Assembly (NCBI GenBank): GCA_030834895.1
Contig: JAUQXA010000033.1
Location: 1-64,000, forward strand
Source: Anaerolineales bacterium
GTDB taxonomy: Bacteria > Chloroflexota > Anaerolineae > Anaerolineales > Villigracilaceae
Direction of reading: 5' to 3'
Length of the DNA stretch: 64,000 nt
Shown: positions 26,264-35,246 of the stretch, one piece after another
Layout: every line of letters starts with the position of its first letter
How positions within the stretch are numbered: position 1 is the first letter of the stretch
Translations under genes and position numbers: made by a program
Notes under the pieces: model-generated
What the model saw: the letters and a program-made list of their open reading frames with translations, nothing else
Database searches by the model: none
What the model was told of the DNA's origin: nothing

Positions 26264-27058
26264 ATGTACTTTAGGTTCCGATCTGCAATGGTTGTGCTCT
26301 TGACCTTGGCGCTGTTTGTAACAGCCTGCGGTCCAGGCAACACCAGTAATACGGATGTTGTGCTGCCCATCCTTGAAACGTCCCAGCCGAGTGCTTCGTC
26401 CACTACCAGCGAATTGTGCAGCAATATGCTATATCCCATTATACAAGGCGCAACCTGGATTTACACAAGCATAGGCGGACCAGGCGGCTCCTTTAATTAC
26501 GCAAACTCAATCACCGAAGTACACACGGATGGTTTTACACTCACGTCGCAGTTCCCAGACTTTACCCGCACCCAGGAATGGTCCTGCCAGCCCGATGGGC
26601 TCAAGACACTACAACTCGGCGGTGGGAACGCGGTGGGCATTTCAGTTCAGCATATGACCGCCGACCTGACTGCTCTGGAGGTCACAGGAATCAACCTGCC
26701 AAAAGACATTATGGAGGGTTCACAATGGCAATACAGCATGTCGCTGGAAGGCACGGTCGTCATGCCCGATAATCCACAAGCACCGGCCAAAGGGACATAT
26801 TCTGTTGTCATCCAGGAAATGGGACGGGAAACCGTCGCCGTACCGGCAGGGACGTTCGAAGCCGTCAAGATTCAATCCAACTCGACAGTTGACATTATGT
26901 CGGTTTTTGCGGGAATGGATACTCCGATCAAATTCAATGGAACAACGATCACCTGGTATGCCCCCGGCGTGGGATATGTCAAATCAGTGGAAAACGGCGA
27001 TTTTGGCGGCGAGGCTTTTTCCACCACCACCGAACTGCAAAGTTATAGTATCCCGTAA
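26264..27058 (+). CDS. Lipoprotein, DUF3108-like
   Basis: The 264-residue product has a signal peptide with lipobox LFVTAC, a Thr/Ser linker, and then a beta-rich domain. It has the layout seen in DUF3108-type periplasmic proteins: GATWIYTS near the start, TVAVPAGTFEAVKIQ in the middle and TWYAPGVGYVKS near the end. Its function is unknown. GGAG precedes ATG 26264. It lies 50 nt after the cyclic-nucleotide kinase gene and is probably cotranscribed. Confidence 0.8.
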   Translation: MYFRFRSAMVVLLTLALFVTACGPGNTSNTDVVLPILETSQPSASSTTSELCSNMLYPIIQGATWIYTSIGGPGGSFNYANSITEVHTDGFTLTSQFPDFTRTQEWSCQPDGLKTLQLGGGNAVGISVQHMTADLTALEVTGINLPKDIMEGSQWQYSMSLEGTVVMPDNPQAPAKGTYSVVIQEMGRETVAVPAGTFEAVKIQSNSTVDIMSVFAGMDTPIKFNGTTITWYAPGVGYVKSVENGDFGGEAFSTTTELQSYSIP

Positions 27059-27202
27059 AATAAAACATCCCCCAATTAGTAGACCAAACCCTTCGAGCGA
27101 GACAAAAAAAAGAAAGACCTTCTGGGCAAAGTCTAGACATCCAAACTGGAAAGTATTCGGGCGGGAGTGAATATTTAGGATGATGTAGAGAGAGTCAATT
27201 TT

Positions 27203-28597
27203 TCACGGGAAATATTGCTTCAGCAGATGTCCCGCCATTTCGCCGTACACCCCATTTGGGTCTTTACCTTGCACTGATTTTAATAACTCGAAAGCGGCGG
27301 ACCGATTTCCCTGCGACAGATACGTCATGGCAAGGTGAATTTGCGCGGACAATTGATCGGGGAAACGCTTGACCGCATCCAATAAAATCTGCTCGGCACT
27401 GGCATATCGGCCCGAAGCAAGATAGGACCAACCTAAGGCATCCAGCGCGGACGGGTCATTGGGGGAAATGTCCACCGCCTTTTGCGCGGCAGGCAGGCCA
27501 ATGTCTTCAAGATGAACATTATTTTGCGCGCAAAAGATAGCCAGCAAACTCCAATACGTTGACTCGTTTGGCGCAAGTTCCGTTGCGCGTTGATAAGTCG
27601 CCAGCGCGGCAACAAGGTCGCCGCGTTTGACATACGCCTCCGCGATCCCGGCCTGCCATGCGGGGTTATCCGGCTCATATCCGGCGGCGAGCAGATACTC
27701 GGAAAGCATCTGTGAGTATTTTTCCTGGCGTCCCCAATGCAAGGCGCGTAAACCACGCACAACGACAGAAGTGTGGTCAAGTCGCACAGCCTTGTCCAGT
27801 TCGACCAATCCGCTTTCACCGATTTGTTGTTTTGCCTCGCCAAGCCACGCCCACGCCTCGGCATTTTCCCCGTCGAGAAAAATGGCTTTCTCGAATGCCA
27901 CGACCGATAAATCCCATTCCTGCACCAAACCCAAGGCACGGCCAATCGTCACCATTTGCTGTGACGCATCGGGCTGGGTGGCGGATAAATTCAAGGCGGA
28001 GCGCAAGGTCTGCACAGCGGGATCAAATTCGGGGTCGAGGGAAGAAGCAAGCATCAAATGCGTAAGTGCCTGCTCAGGCTCCAAAACAGTCAGCAGGACA
28101 CCGAGTCTGTATCGCGTGTGGACATCCCCCATGTCCTGCCGAAGTTGATCCTGTAACACGTCACGCTCAGCCATCCAATTCTTTTGTGAACGATAAATAT
28201 GCGCAAGCACCTCATAGGTAAAGGGCTGGGGGGCAAGTTGAAGACTTTCCTCAAACGCCTGGACGGATGAAGGGAAATCGCCAACTGCATAATGGGAATA
28301 TCCAAGCCACATCCAGCCTTCAGCGGAAAGTCTCGGGGCTCGTTCGAGAAAATCAATGGCTTTGTTTTGATCCCCGCTCTTCGCGAAGGCAATACCGGCC
28401 TTTTCCCACAGGTCATCCCGCCAGGGGAGCAGGCGCGCCGCGTGTTCATAAGACCCGGCGGCGACGGCAAAATCCTCCCCGGCAAATTCGGCTTCCGCGC
28501 GGTTCAATGAAAGATAACCCATAAAAACGATGGGAGCAAAGACGGCAAAAAGCAAGACCACGATGACAAGGGGGACATAAAACTTTTTCTCAGACAT
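27203..28597 (-). CDS. Membrane-anchored TPR protein
   Basis: The 464-residue product starts with a short cytoplasmic end (MSEKKFY) and one membrane helix (VPLVIVVLLFAVFAPIVFMG). About 11 tetratricopeptide-like helix pairs follow, with repeated A-x-x-Y/F-E-x-A signatures such as AWAWLGEAKQQIGESGLVELD and AQIHLAMTYLSQGNRSAAFELL. Such repeats form a protein-binding scaffold outside the membrane. The start at 28597 has no ribosome binding site; a TATAAT box ends 10 nt upstream, so the transcript is probably leaderless. It is divergent from the kinase-like gene at 28660. Confidence 0.88.
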   Translation of the reverse strand: MSEKKFYVPLVIVVLLFAVFAPIVFMGYLSLNRAEAEFAGEDFAVAAGSYEHAARLLPWRDDLWEKAGIAFAKSGDQNKAIDFLERAPRLSAEGWMWLGYSHYAVGDFPSSVQAFEESLQLAPQPFTYEVLAHIYRSQKNWMAERDVLQDQLRQDMGDVHTRYRLGVLLTVLEPEQALTHLMLASSLDPEFDPAVQTLRSALNLSATQPDASQQMVTIGRALGLVQEWDLSVVAFEKAIFLDGENAEAWAWLGEAKQQIGESGLVELDKAVRLDHTSVVVRGLRALHWGRQEKYSQMLSEYLLAAGYEPDNPAWQAGIAEAYVKRGDLVAALATYQRATELAPNESTYWSLLAIFCAQNNVHLEDIGLPAAQKAVDISPNDPSALDALGWSYLASGRYASAEQILLDAVKRFPDQLSAQIHLAMTYLSQGNRSAAFELLKSVQGKDPNGVYGEMAGHLLKQYFP

Positions 28598-28607
28598 TGC
28601 AATGGTA

Positions 28608-28613
28608 ATTATA
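28608..28613 (-). promoter_or_regulatory. -10 box of the TPR gene (leaderless)
   Basis: TATAAT on the minus strand lies 10 nt before ATG 28597, so the mRNA would begin about 3 nt before the start codon. The -35 region is weak (TTTAAA). Confidence 0.55.
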
Positions 28614-28645
28614 CGTGCATAAACCATATTTTTTAAAACTGGCAT

Positions 28646-28651
28646 TATAAT
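28646..28651 (+). promoter_or_regulatory. -10 box of the kinase-like gene (leaderless)
   Basis: TATAAT lies 8 nt before ATG 28660, with no ribosome binding site in between. It is divergent from the similar box of the TPR gene; the two -10 boxes are 32 bp apart. Confidence 0.55.
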
Positions 28652-28659
28652 AAACGTCG

Positions 28660-31011
28660 ATGAGCGCATTTACCAGCCAGATCCTCACTGTATTGACTGT
28701 CCCTCCCGGGGGCTTGACTTATTACACAATCATGGCTTTTGCTGTAGCAAGCGCGCTTCTATCAGCCTTCATTCATTGGCGGTCAAGCGAATTTCCACAG
28801 GCGCAAAGGGCTTTTGTGGGGCTTGGCGTTCTGGTTGCGGCACAGGTGACCATGTTTGTGTTCAGCGCACTTGGTTGGCAGGAATTAATAGACCCAAGGG
28901 TGATTCTGCCGCCACTCGACCGGGCTTACGTCATATTTGGCATTATCTGGATCACCTGGCTTTATGCCTTCCCCGAACCCAGCCGCACAGCGGATGCGAC
29001 GGTGGCTTTATTGAGCATGTTGGTGATCGTCGCATTCGGTTTGAACTTGTTGGTCTGGCAGGACGACCTCACTTTGACCAGTTTCAATCAAACAATCTAT
29101 GACTGGGGCTGGCAGGTGGCTTCACTGGTCGCCGCATTGATCGGGATTGTCACCCTGTTTATCCGCAAGCCTGACGGCATGTGGTACGGGATCATCCTGC
29201 TGGTAATCGGTTTTCTCGGTCATGTGGGACATTTGCTCTTCCCGGCGGAAGGAAATTTTTCCGGCGTCGTCCGCCTCGCCTATATGACAGCATATCCAAT
29301 TTTACTCACCCTGCCGCAGCGCTTCGCGGTTGCGCCTCCGCCCAAGATGATGGTGAGCACACCCGCCCGCACTGCCGCGTCACAAAAACAGGATACCTTT
29401 ACAGGCATCACCGAACGCAGACGATACAGCACAGACCCCAAGACCTTCCATGCCATGCTGGCACTTGCGGCAGAGTCAAATCCCAAAAAGATAGGGCAGG
29501 CAATCACCCGCGCCATCGCGCAGACCATGCTTTCGGACTTGTGTTTTATGATCCAGTTGACGGATAATACCAATCAACTGCAAATTGCCGGGGGATACGA
29601 CCTGATCCGCGAAGACAGCCTGGAGGGTGGGGCGTTGAACAAGAACGCAATCCCGATGCTGGCAAATTCCCTCCAGCGCGGACGCCCATTGCGGATGCCC
29701 GCCAGCAGCACCTCTGCCGATGTGAAAGGACTGGGTGATATCCTCGGATTGACCAACCCCGGTCATTTGTTATGCGTGCCGATCCTTACCCCCGAGAAGG
29801 AGTCTCTGGGTGGCGTGCTTCTGCTCTCGCCCTATTCAGACCGCACTTGGACGGCGGAGGATCAGGCCTATCTTTCGAATATTGCAACATCGCTGGTCCC
29901 GATCATCAATCGCAGCCAGAACGCGAACAAACTGGAAGCGCAAAACGACCAGACCCGCGCAAAAATTGCCGATCTCGAACTCCACGTGAAGGAACTCACC
30001 GAACAGTTGGCATCCGCGCGCACCGGAGGACAAAAGAGCGGTTCTGTCGAGATGGTGTCCCTGCTTGCGGCGCAGGAGGAATCACAGCGCATCATCGAAC
30101 AGTTGCAGATCGAGAATGCCGAAATGCGCATGGGCGGAGGTCTGCAACAGTCCGCCATACAGATGGAGAAGGAATTAAAAGCCACCCTGCAGGAAATGGC
30201 CCGTTTGCAAAACCAGCTTGCCGACGCCAACATGAAGGTGCATGAACTCGAAAAGGGACATGTGTCCGTCAAGAGTACGGAACAGGCGGAGGTGATCGCC
30301 TCGATCTCCCAGGAACTGCGCCAGCCATTGTCCTCGATTGTGGGCTATACCGACCTGCTGCTGGGAGAATCAGTGGGCATCCTCGGAGCGTTGCAACGGA
30401 AATTCGTGGAACGCATCAAGGCCTCCACCGAACGCATCAACAACCTGACAGATGACATGATCCAAATCACCACGCTGGAAACGGAGTTGAACGATCTCAA
30501 ACTCGAAGCTGTGGACCTGAACCTGGTAATCGATAACGCCATGTCCTACACCAGCGCGCAGGTACGCGAGAAGAACATCTCGATGCATCTCGACCTGCCT
30601 AAGAAACTTGTACCCATTCAGGCAGACCGCGAAGCGCTGCAACAAATTCTCATTCACCTGTTGCAAAATGCGGGGGCGGCAACTCCGTTCGAAGGCACGA
30701 TCAGACTCAAAGTTCAAACCAAGGTGGAACAAGGGACGGAATACATCCTCCTTCAGGTCACAGACACCGGCGGCGGCATCTCACCAAACGATCTTCCGCG
30801 CGTGTTTACACGACTTTACCGCGCGGACAACGTGCTAATTCAGGGCGTCGGCGATACAGGCGTGGGGCTTTCGATCGCAAAGTCTCTTACCGAGGCGCAT
30901 CACGGGCGCATCTGGGTCGAAAGTGAACAGGGGGTTGGCTCGACATTCAGCGTATTGCTGCCGATTGCCGGTAGTGTGGATGAGAACCCGAAAGCCAAAG
31001 GAAAGAACTAA
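28660..31011 (+). CDS. Membrane sensor with GAF and histidine-kinase-like domains, phospho-acceptor His missing
   Basis: The 783-residue protein has about seven N-terminal membrane helices (residues 15-215), a GAF domain (about 260-430), a long coiled coil (430-540), and HisKA plus HATPase domains. In the HisKA motif the sequence is ISQELRQPLSSIVGY, with Gln at position 551 where the phosphorylated His should be (normally SHELRTPL). The ATPase side looks intact: LLQNAGAATPF, DTGGGISPNDLPRVF and GDTGVGLSIAKSL. It may therefore bind ATP but cannot autophosphorylate in the usual way; it could be a regulator of another kinase. Its stop overlaps the start of the LysM gene by 1 nt. Confidence 0.9.
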   Translation: MSAFTSQILTVLTVPPGGLTYYTIMAFAVASALLSAFIHWRSSEFPQAQRAFVGLGVLVAAQVTMFVFSALGWQELIDPRVILPPLDRAYVIFGIIWITWLYAFPEPSRTADATVALLSMLVIVAFGLNLLVWQDDLTLTSFNQTIYDWGWQVASLVAALIGIVTLFIRKPDGMWYGIILLVIGFLGHVGHLLFPAEGNFSGVVRLAYMTAYPILLTLPQRFAVAPPPKMMVSTPARTAASQKQDTFTGITERRRYSTDPKTFHAMLALAAESNPKKIGQAITRAIAQTMLSDLCFMIQLTDNTNQLQIAGGYDLIREDSLEGGALNKNAIPMLANSLQRGRPLRMPASSTSADVKGLGDILGLTNPGHLLCVPILTPEKESLGGVLLLSPYSDRTWTAEDQAYLSNIATSLVPIINRSQNANKLEAQNDQTRAKIADLELHVKELTEQLASARTGGQKSGSVEMVSLLAAQEESQRIIEQLQIENAEMRMGGGLQQSAIQMEKELKATLQEMARLQNQLADANMKVHELEKGHVSVKSTEQAEVIASISQELRQPLSSIVGYTDLLLGESVGILGALQRKFVERIKASTERINNLTDDMIQITTLETELNDLKLEAVDLNLVIDNAMSYTSAQVREKNISMHLDLPKKLVPIQADREALQQILIHLLQNAGAATPFEGTIRLKVQTKVEQGTEYILLQVTDTGGGISPNDLPRVFTRLYRADNVLIQGVGDTGVGLSIAKSLTEAHHGRIWVESEQGVGSTFSVLLPIAGSVDENPKAKGKN

Positions 31012-31823
31012 TGCAAAACTTGCGCGATTTCGGCAACGCGCTGGTGGTGGCTTTGATCTCGATTGGATTGATGGTCGGAGCCTTGTCCATTTCACTTGTG
31101 GAATTTGTGCCACAGACAACGCCGACGGCGGCCGACATTGTGTTTCCTTCCCCCATCCCACTGACTGCCACCAATACCACGATCCCCACGCCGACTCCAA
31201 CCCTTGGGCTTGAGTCACCGACTCCCAGCGTCACCCCTACATCAACAATCACGTTCACACCTCCCGCCGCCTGCATGCCTCCATCCGGTTGGAGACAAAT
31301 CATCATCCAGTCCGGCGAGACACTCGACAGTATCGCAGCTCGTTACCGCGCAAGCAAGGATCAACTCCGCAGCGCCAACTGCCTGCTGATCGACAGTCTT
31401 GTGGCAGGGACGGTTTTGTACGTACCGCCGGTGGCGACGAACACGCCCGCAGTTTGTAATCCAGGCGCGAGTGGATGGATCAAGAATTACACAGTCCGCC
31501 CCGGCGATACGGTTTATAGAATTGCCACAGATCATTACACGACCGCGAGCTTATTAAAGAGCGTCAATTGCCGAATTAGCGATTACATCTACGCGGGTGA
31601 AGTTTTGTGGATCCCCAATGTCGCCACGCGCACACCCTATCCCACACCGCTACCAGGCAGCACGGTCACGCCCTATCCCACCGATCCGCTGACGGAAACC
31701 GCCCTGCCGTTTACAGTCACAGTGATACCAAGCAGCACCCCCATCCCGCCCACAGCGACCGAGATACCGACCGCCACGGCGATGCCCACGCCCCTTCCAA
31801 GCCCAACTGCATTTCCACAGTAG
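31011..31823 (+). CDS. Membrane-anchored protein with two LysM domains
   Basis: The 270-residue product has an N-terminal membrane anchor (LVVALISIGLMVGALSISL), a Thr/Pro-rich spacer (residues 35-88) and two LysM domains that bind peptidoglycan. The first is IIIQSGETLDSIAARYRAS, the second YTVRPGDTVYRIATDHY; each is followed by a C-x-I/L-x-D pattern and LYVPP or LWIPN. A Thr/Pro-rich tail follows. Each LysM has a Cys pair, suggesting disulfides outside the cell. It is translationally coupled to the upstream kinase-like gene, so that sensor may watch the cell wall through this partner. Confidence 0.92.
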   Translation: MQNLRDFGNALVVALISIGLMVGALSISLVEFVPQTTPTAADIVFPSPIPLTATNTTIPTPTPTLGLESPTPSVTPTSTITFTPPAACMPPSGWRQIIIQSGETLDSIAARYRASKDQLRSANCLLIDSLVAGTVLYVPPVATNTPAVCNPGASGWIKNYTVRPGDTVYRIATDHYTTASLLKSVNCRISDYIYAGEVLWIPNVATRTPYPTPLPGSTVTPYPTDPLTETALPFTVTVIPSSTPIPPTATEIPTATAMPTPLPSPTAFPQ

Positions 31824-31880
31824 TCGCCCGGCGCTCCATCTTCCTGATAGGATGTCTTGAAATCCCAAACAAAGGTTTTT

Positions 31881-31917
31881 CAGGTGACAGCCGCTTTGTA
31901 CAAGTGACTGTCACCTG
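31881..31917. promoter_or_regulatory. Inverted repeat upstream of the LCP gene
   Basis: A perfect 10-bp inverted repeat CAGGTGACAG / CTGTCACCTG with a 17-nt spacer lies 23 nt before the LCP start. It has no T run. It may be an operator or an RNA stem. Confidence 0.5.
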
Positions 31918-31939
31918 TGTTATCCTCTCAACCAGGCAC

Positions 31940-33457
31940 ATGAAATCATTCCAGCGATACGTCATTCTGTTTCCTGTTTTCATTTCCGCAGTCACCTTCT
32001 ACGCCTGTACGAGGAGCGCGGCACCGCAAGAGTCGGTCCCGCCCCCGCCGTTCATTCTGATTACCTCCGCGCCAAACCCGTCTCCGACGCCTACACCTTT
32101 CCAACCTTCGCTGTATACCCCCACGCAGCCTTCGCTTGCTTCCTACAATTTGGCGACACCCACGCCACAGCAAATCCTGCCGACGGAGACTGCCTCGCCT
32201 ACGCCCATTCCGCCAATTGACCCAACCGCCACAGCGGATGTTAACCAGTTGTTCCCAACACTAGCCGCCCCGCCCGTTGCCGAACCTGTTGCAGTCGCAC
32301 CCACCGCCCTGCCGCCGCTCACAGACAATGAGACCATCAACTTCCTGCTCATCGGCTCGGACAAGCGTCCCGGCTCATCGTATCGTACAGATACATTGGT
32401 TGTCGCCGTCGTCTGGCCGAAGGAAGGGCAGGTCTCGCTCATCTCCATCCCACGCGACCTGTGGATCTACATCCCCACGGTTGGGATGCAGCGCATCAAT
32501 ACTGCCTATCAAAGCGGGGAGATTACCGGCTATACGGGCGGCGGTCCCGGTTTGTTGAAGGACACCGTCGCCTATAACTTCGGCATCCGCATCGACCATA
32601 CGGCCATGGTCGAGTTCGACGGCTTCCGCCGCATCGTGGATACCCTCGGCGGCATCGAAGTGCCCATTGCCTGCGCCTACACCGACTGGCGTTTGATCGA
32701 TCCGTCATATGACCCTGAAAACGAAAATAATTGGTGGCTGTACACCGTCGGGCCGGGACAAGTCCACATGGATGGCGACCTGGCATTGTGGTATGCGCGC
32801 TCACGTTCAAAATCCAATGATTTCGACCGTGGACGCCGTCAGCAGGAAACCCTCCGTTCCATCTTTGCCAAAGCCCTGCAAACGGATACCTTCAGCAAAA
32901 TCCCTCAACTCTACAACGACTTCTCCAGCACGGTCATCACGGACTTGGGGCTTGGCGACCTGCTGTTGATGTCGCCCTACGCCGTCAATTTCACCAACGC
33001 CAACATCCGTGGTTATTACATCCGCCCGCCCTACGTCAGCTCGTGGACAACCCCCGGCGGCGCGGCTGTCCTGCTCCCCAACGAAGCTGAACTGGGACAA
33101 ATGCTGATCGAAGCCACCACGCTTTCAACTTCCGCAGTCGAGCGCAAGGTCATCAAGGTGGATGTGCAAAACGGCACGCCAAACGACGCCTGGGACGCCC
33201 TCGCCGCTTCACGCCTGAACTATGCGGGATACCAGACTACCCTCTCGAATGCCGACCGCCGTGACTATTCTTCCTCGGTGATCATTGACTTCACCCCCGG
33301 TCAGGATACCAACCAGCGGCAGACGATCATCTCGTCCCTCAACCTGTACTCCGCCAATGTGATTTCTCTCCCCGACGCAAACAGCCCCGTCCAATACCGT
33401 GTCATTCTTGGCTATGACTACGACCCCTGCTTCCAGCCACAGGATTTGTCGCATTAA
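31940..33457 (+). CDS. LytR-CpsA-Psr (LCP) family protein
   Basis: LCP enzymes transfer glycopolymers from lipid carriers onto peptidoglycan. The 505-residue product has an N-terminal anchor with a lipobox-like FYAC, a Pro/Thr-rich spacer to about 125, and the LCP core: LLIGSDKRPGSSYRTDTLVVA, SIPRDLWIYIP, INTAYQSG, then RSRSKSNDFDRGRRQQETLRSI with the lipid-phosphate-binding Arg residues. A C-terminal LytR_C-type domain follows (VDVQNGTPNDAWDALAASRL). The start at 31940 is the only one that gives a proper signal segment. It belongs with the LysM gene in a wall-assembly group. Confidence 0.92.
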   Translation: MKSFQRYVILFPVFISAVTFYACTRSAAPQESVPPPPFILITSAPNPSPTPTPFQPSLYTPTQPSLASYNLATPTPQQILPTETASPTPIPPIDPTATADVNQLFPTLAAPPVAEPVAVAPTALPPLTDNETINFLLIGSDKRPGSSYRTDTLVVAVVWPKEGQVSLISIPRDLWIYIPTVGMQRINTAYQSGEITGYTGGGPGLLKDTVAYNFGIRIDHTAMVEFDGFRRIVDTLGGIEVPIACAYTDWRLIDPSYDPENENNWWLYTVGPGQVHMDGDLALWYARSRSKSNDFDRGRRQQETLRSIFAKALQTDTFSKIPQLYNDFSSTVITDLGLGDLLLMSPYAVNFTNANIRGYYIRPPYVSSWTTPGGAAVLLPNEAELGQMLIEATTLSTSAVERKVIKVDVQNGTPNDAWDALAASRLNYAGYQTTLSNADRRDYSSSVIIDFTPGQDTNQRQTIISSLNLYSANVISLPDANSPVQYRVILGYDYDPCFQPQDLSH

Positions 33458-33511
33458 GGATGATGTTTACATTTTATGGGAATTTTACACATTAGCACAG
33501 GAGGAATTAAA

Positions 33512-34078
33512 ATGGCACAGAATAACTCTCTGGGTTTTTTCTTATGGGTTGTAATAATAATCATGTCTCTTTCTGCTTGTTGTGGACCGATTAAAAGTCC
33601 ACAAGAAGTTGACGTCTCGCCATTATTAAATGCAAAGATACCGGAAGACGCTACGAGGGCATCGGAGATTTTCAATGTGAAAGTTTTCGACTCTTATGAT
33701 GCGCTTATAGAAAAGGGCGAGTGGACAGGGCTTGGGGAAAATACTGACCTGAATGGAATCGTCGTTTACTTTCGGTTTGTGAATGCCCCGGACTCCCCTG
33801 CCGATAAGTTTACTTGGAAATGTGAACGGGCATTAGGGTGGGGTACCACTGATGATTTTGTCTTTGGCGGCAGCACAGACAACCAATTTTGTGTGTCCTA
33901 TGTAAACGAAACGAGGTCTACGCCTGATGCTTTCTGTGTGCCAACCGGAGAATACCAATCTTTTGTTGTATTTCAGAAGGGAAAATTAATCATTACAATT
34001 GAAGAAACATCGTTGGACAAATACAGTCAGGCGAAAACTAAGGCAATAAACCTCTTGGCACAATCTATAAAAGAATAG
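33512..34078 (+). CDS. Lipoprotein of unknown function
   Basis: The 188-residue product has a signal peptide (FFLWVVIIIMSLSACC, lipobox LSAC) and a small domain with six further Cys-containing or aromatic positions, such as FTWKCERALGWG, QFCVSYVNETRS and AFCVPTGEYQSFVVF. A strong ribosome binding site AGGAGG lies 8 nt before ATG 33512. Base composition is lower in GC than its neighbours, which may point to recent acquisition. I do not recognise the family. Confidence 0.75.
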   Translation: MAQNNSLGFFLWVVIIIMSLSACCGPIKSPQEVDVSPLLNAKIPEDATRASEIFNVKVFDSYDALIEKGEWTGLGENTDLNGIVVYFRFVNAPDSPADKFTWKCERALGWGTTDDFVFGGSTDNQFCVSYVNETRSTPDAFCVPTGEYQSFVVFQKGKLIITIEETSLDKYSQAKTKAINLLAQSIKE

Positions 34079-34174
34079 CTTGGTTATTCGCTATTAAATA
34101 CCTCCCCGGCGACGCTTGGGAACCATGTCCCAAAGCGCATTCCAATTCGCAATCATTTTCATATTATTCCACAG

Positions 34175-34203
34175 TTGACAACCCCCCTCATATTCGCTAA
34201 ACT
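34175..34203 (+). promoter_or_regulatory. Promoter of the recombinase-like gene
   Basis: TTGACA (34175-34180), a 17-bp spacer and TAAACT (34198-34203) form a strong promoter about 50 nt before ATG 34254. Confidence 0.7.
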
Positions 34204-34253
34204 ATACGAAAAGACTATGCGCTCCTTAACTGCAAGGCAAGGATTGAATAACC

Positions 34254-35153
34254 ATGGCAAAAACAACCGAATCCGCACATCTTACCGGCAAGACCCTGCT
34301 CCCCACCGCCATCAACGGCTGGGAAATGTTCATGTATGACCAGGGACGTTCCCCCAACACCGTCAAAGCCTTCCTCTCCGACGTCCGTTTATTGACCCAC
34401 TTCCTCGCCCCCGACCAGTCCATTGGCAACATCACCACCGACGACCTCAACCGCTTCTTCGCATGGATGGAAAAAGAGCGTGGAATTCCGTGCAGTCCCA
34501 AGACTCTTTCGCGGCGCATCACGTCGGTCAAGTCATTCTTCCGCTGGTTGCGACAGTATGGCGTCTTATCCATTGACCCTGCCGAGAAGGTGGTACAGCG
34601 CTCCGCCATCAGTCCACTGCCACAGGTATTGACGGAAGATGAATATGATGCCGCTTTGCTCGTGGCAGACCGTCAGCGCCGCAAGGATAAAGCCGACGCA
34701 CGTTCCTACACCCTACTTTCCCTCCTGTTAACCACAGGTATCAAAAAGAGTGAGTGCCTCGGCATCAACGTCAACCACATTGACTTGGATGCGAAGAGCG
34801 GTCCGCACGTCTTCATCCGTTACGCCAGCCCCACCAACCGCTACAAGGAACGCAAGATCGAACTGCAGGAGGACTGGATCGAAGCCTACAAGGAATATCT
34901 GGCGCAATACAAACCCGTTGACCAGATCTTCCCCTGGTCGCCCCGCAGGCTGGAATACCTGCTCGAAGATATCGGCGTGGAAGCGGGACTCACCAAGCAC
35001 CTGTCGTTCGACATGTGCCGCTGGACCTGCGCCCTGCGCGACTACCAATCCGGCATGGAAGCGGACGCCGTCCGTCAGAAACTGGGTGTATCAAAAATCC
35101 AGTGGCGCGAGTTGTTTATCAAGATCAAACAACTGAACGGCGAAATGAAATAA
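34254..35153 (+). CDS. Tyrosine-recombinase-fold protein lacking catalytic residues
   Basis: The 299-residue product has an N-terminal SAM-like core-binding domain (residues 16-105, WEMFMYDQGRSPNTVKAFLSDV, in part) and a C-terminal XerC/XerD-type domain. Aligned by hand to XerD, the catalytic set is R to K164 (TGIKKSE), H to D253, R256 kept, H to W257 (FDMCRWT), the His of LGH to V279 (LGVS) and the Tyr nucleophile to F288. With the Tyr gone, strand cleavage by the normal route is impossible. The frame is complete, with promoter and terminator, so it seems kept for DNA binding or a structural role. It is not an active integrase, and no other mobile-element genes are near. Confidence 0.85.
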   Translation: MAKTTESAHLTGKTLLPTAINGWEMFMYDQGRSPNTVKAFLSDVRLLTHFLAPDQSIGNITTDDLNRFFAWMEKERGIPCSPKTLSRRITSVKSFFRWLRQYGVLSIDPAEKVVQRSAISPLPQVLTEDEYDAALLVADRQRRKDKADARSYTLLSLLLTTGIKKSECLGINVNHIDLDAKSGPHVFIRYASPTNRYKERKIELQEDWIEAYKEYLAQYKPVDQIFPWSPRRLEYLLEDIGVEAGLTKHLSFDMCRWTCALRDYQSGMEADAVRQKLGVSKIQWRELFIKIKQLNGEMK

Positions 35154-35212
35154 CCCCCGATACGCAATTCAAAATGGACAGCAAGCTGTCCGAATCCAGA
35201 ATTCCGTCATGC

Positions 35213-35245
35213 AAAAATCCCGCCGTAATTGGAGCGGGATTTTTT
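35213..35245 (+). terminator. Rho-independent terminator
   Basis: An 11-bp stem AAAAATCCCGC / GCGGGATTTTT with a 10-nt loop ends in a run of six T. It ends the recombinase-like gene and, being symmetric with an A tract, can also serve the convergent tilS. Confidence 0.85.
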
Positions 35246-35246
35246 A

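Noticed and set aside
31607..31939. Longer N-terminus of the LCP protein from 31607.
   Set aside because: It overlaps the LysM gene in another frame by over 200 bp and would put the signal segment far inside the chain.
34254..35153. Annotation as an active phage integrase and mark of a mobile element.
   Set aside because: The catalytic Tyr and most other active-site residues are replaced, and there are no phage genes, attachment repeats or adjacent tRNA gene.
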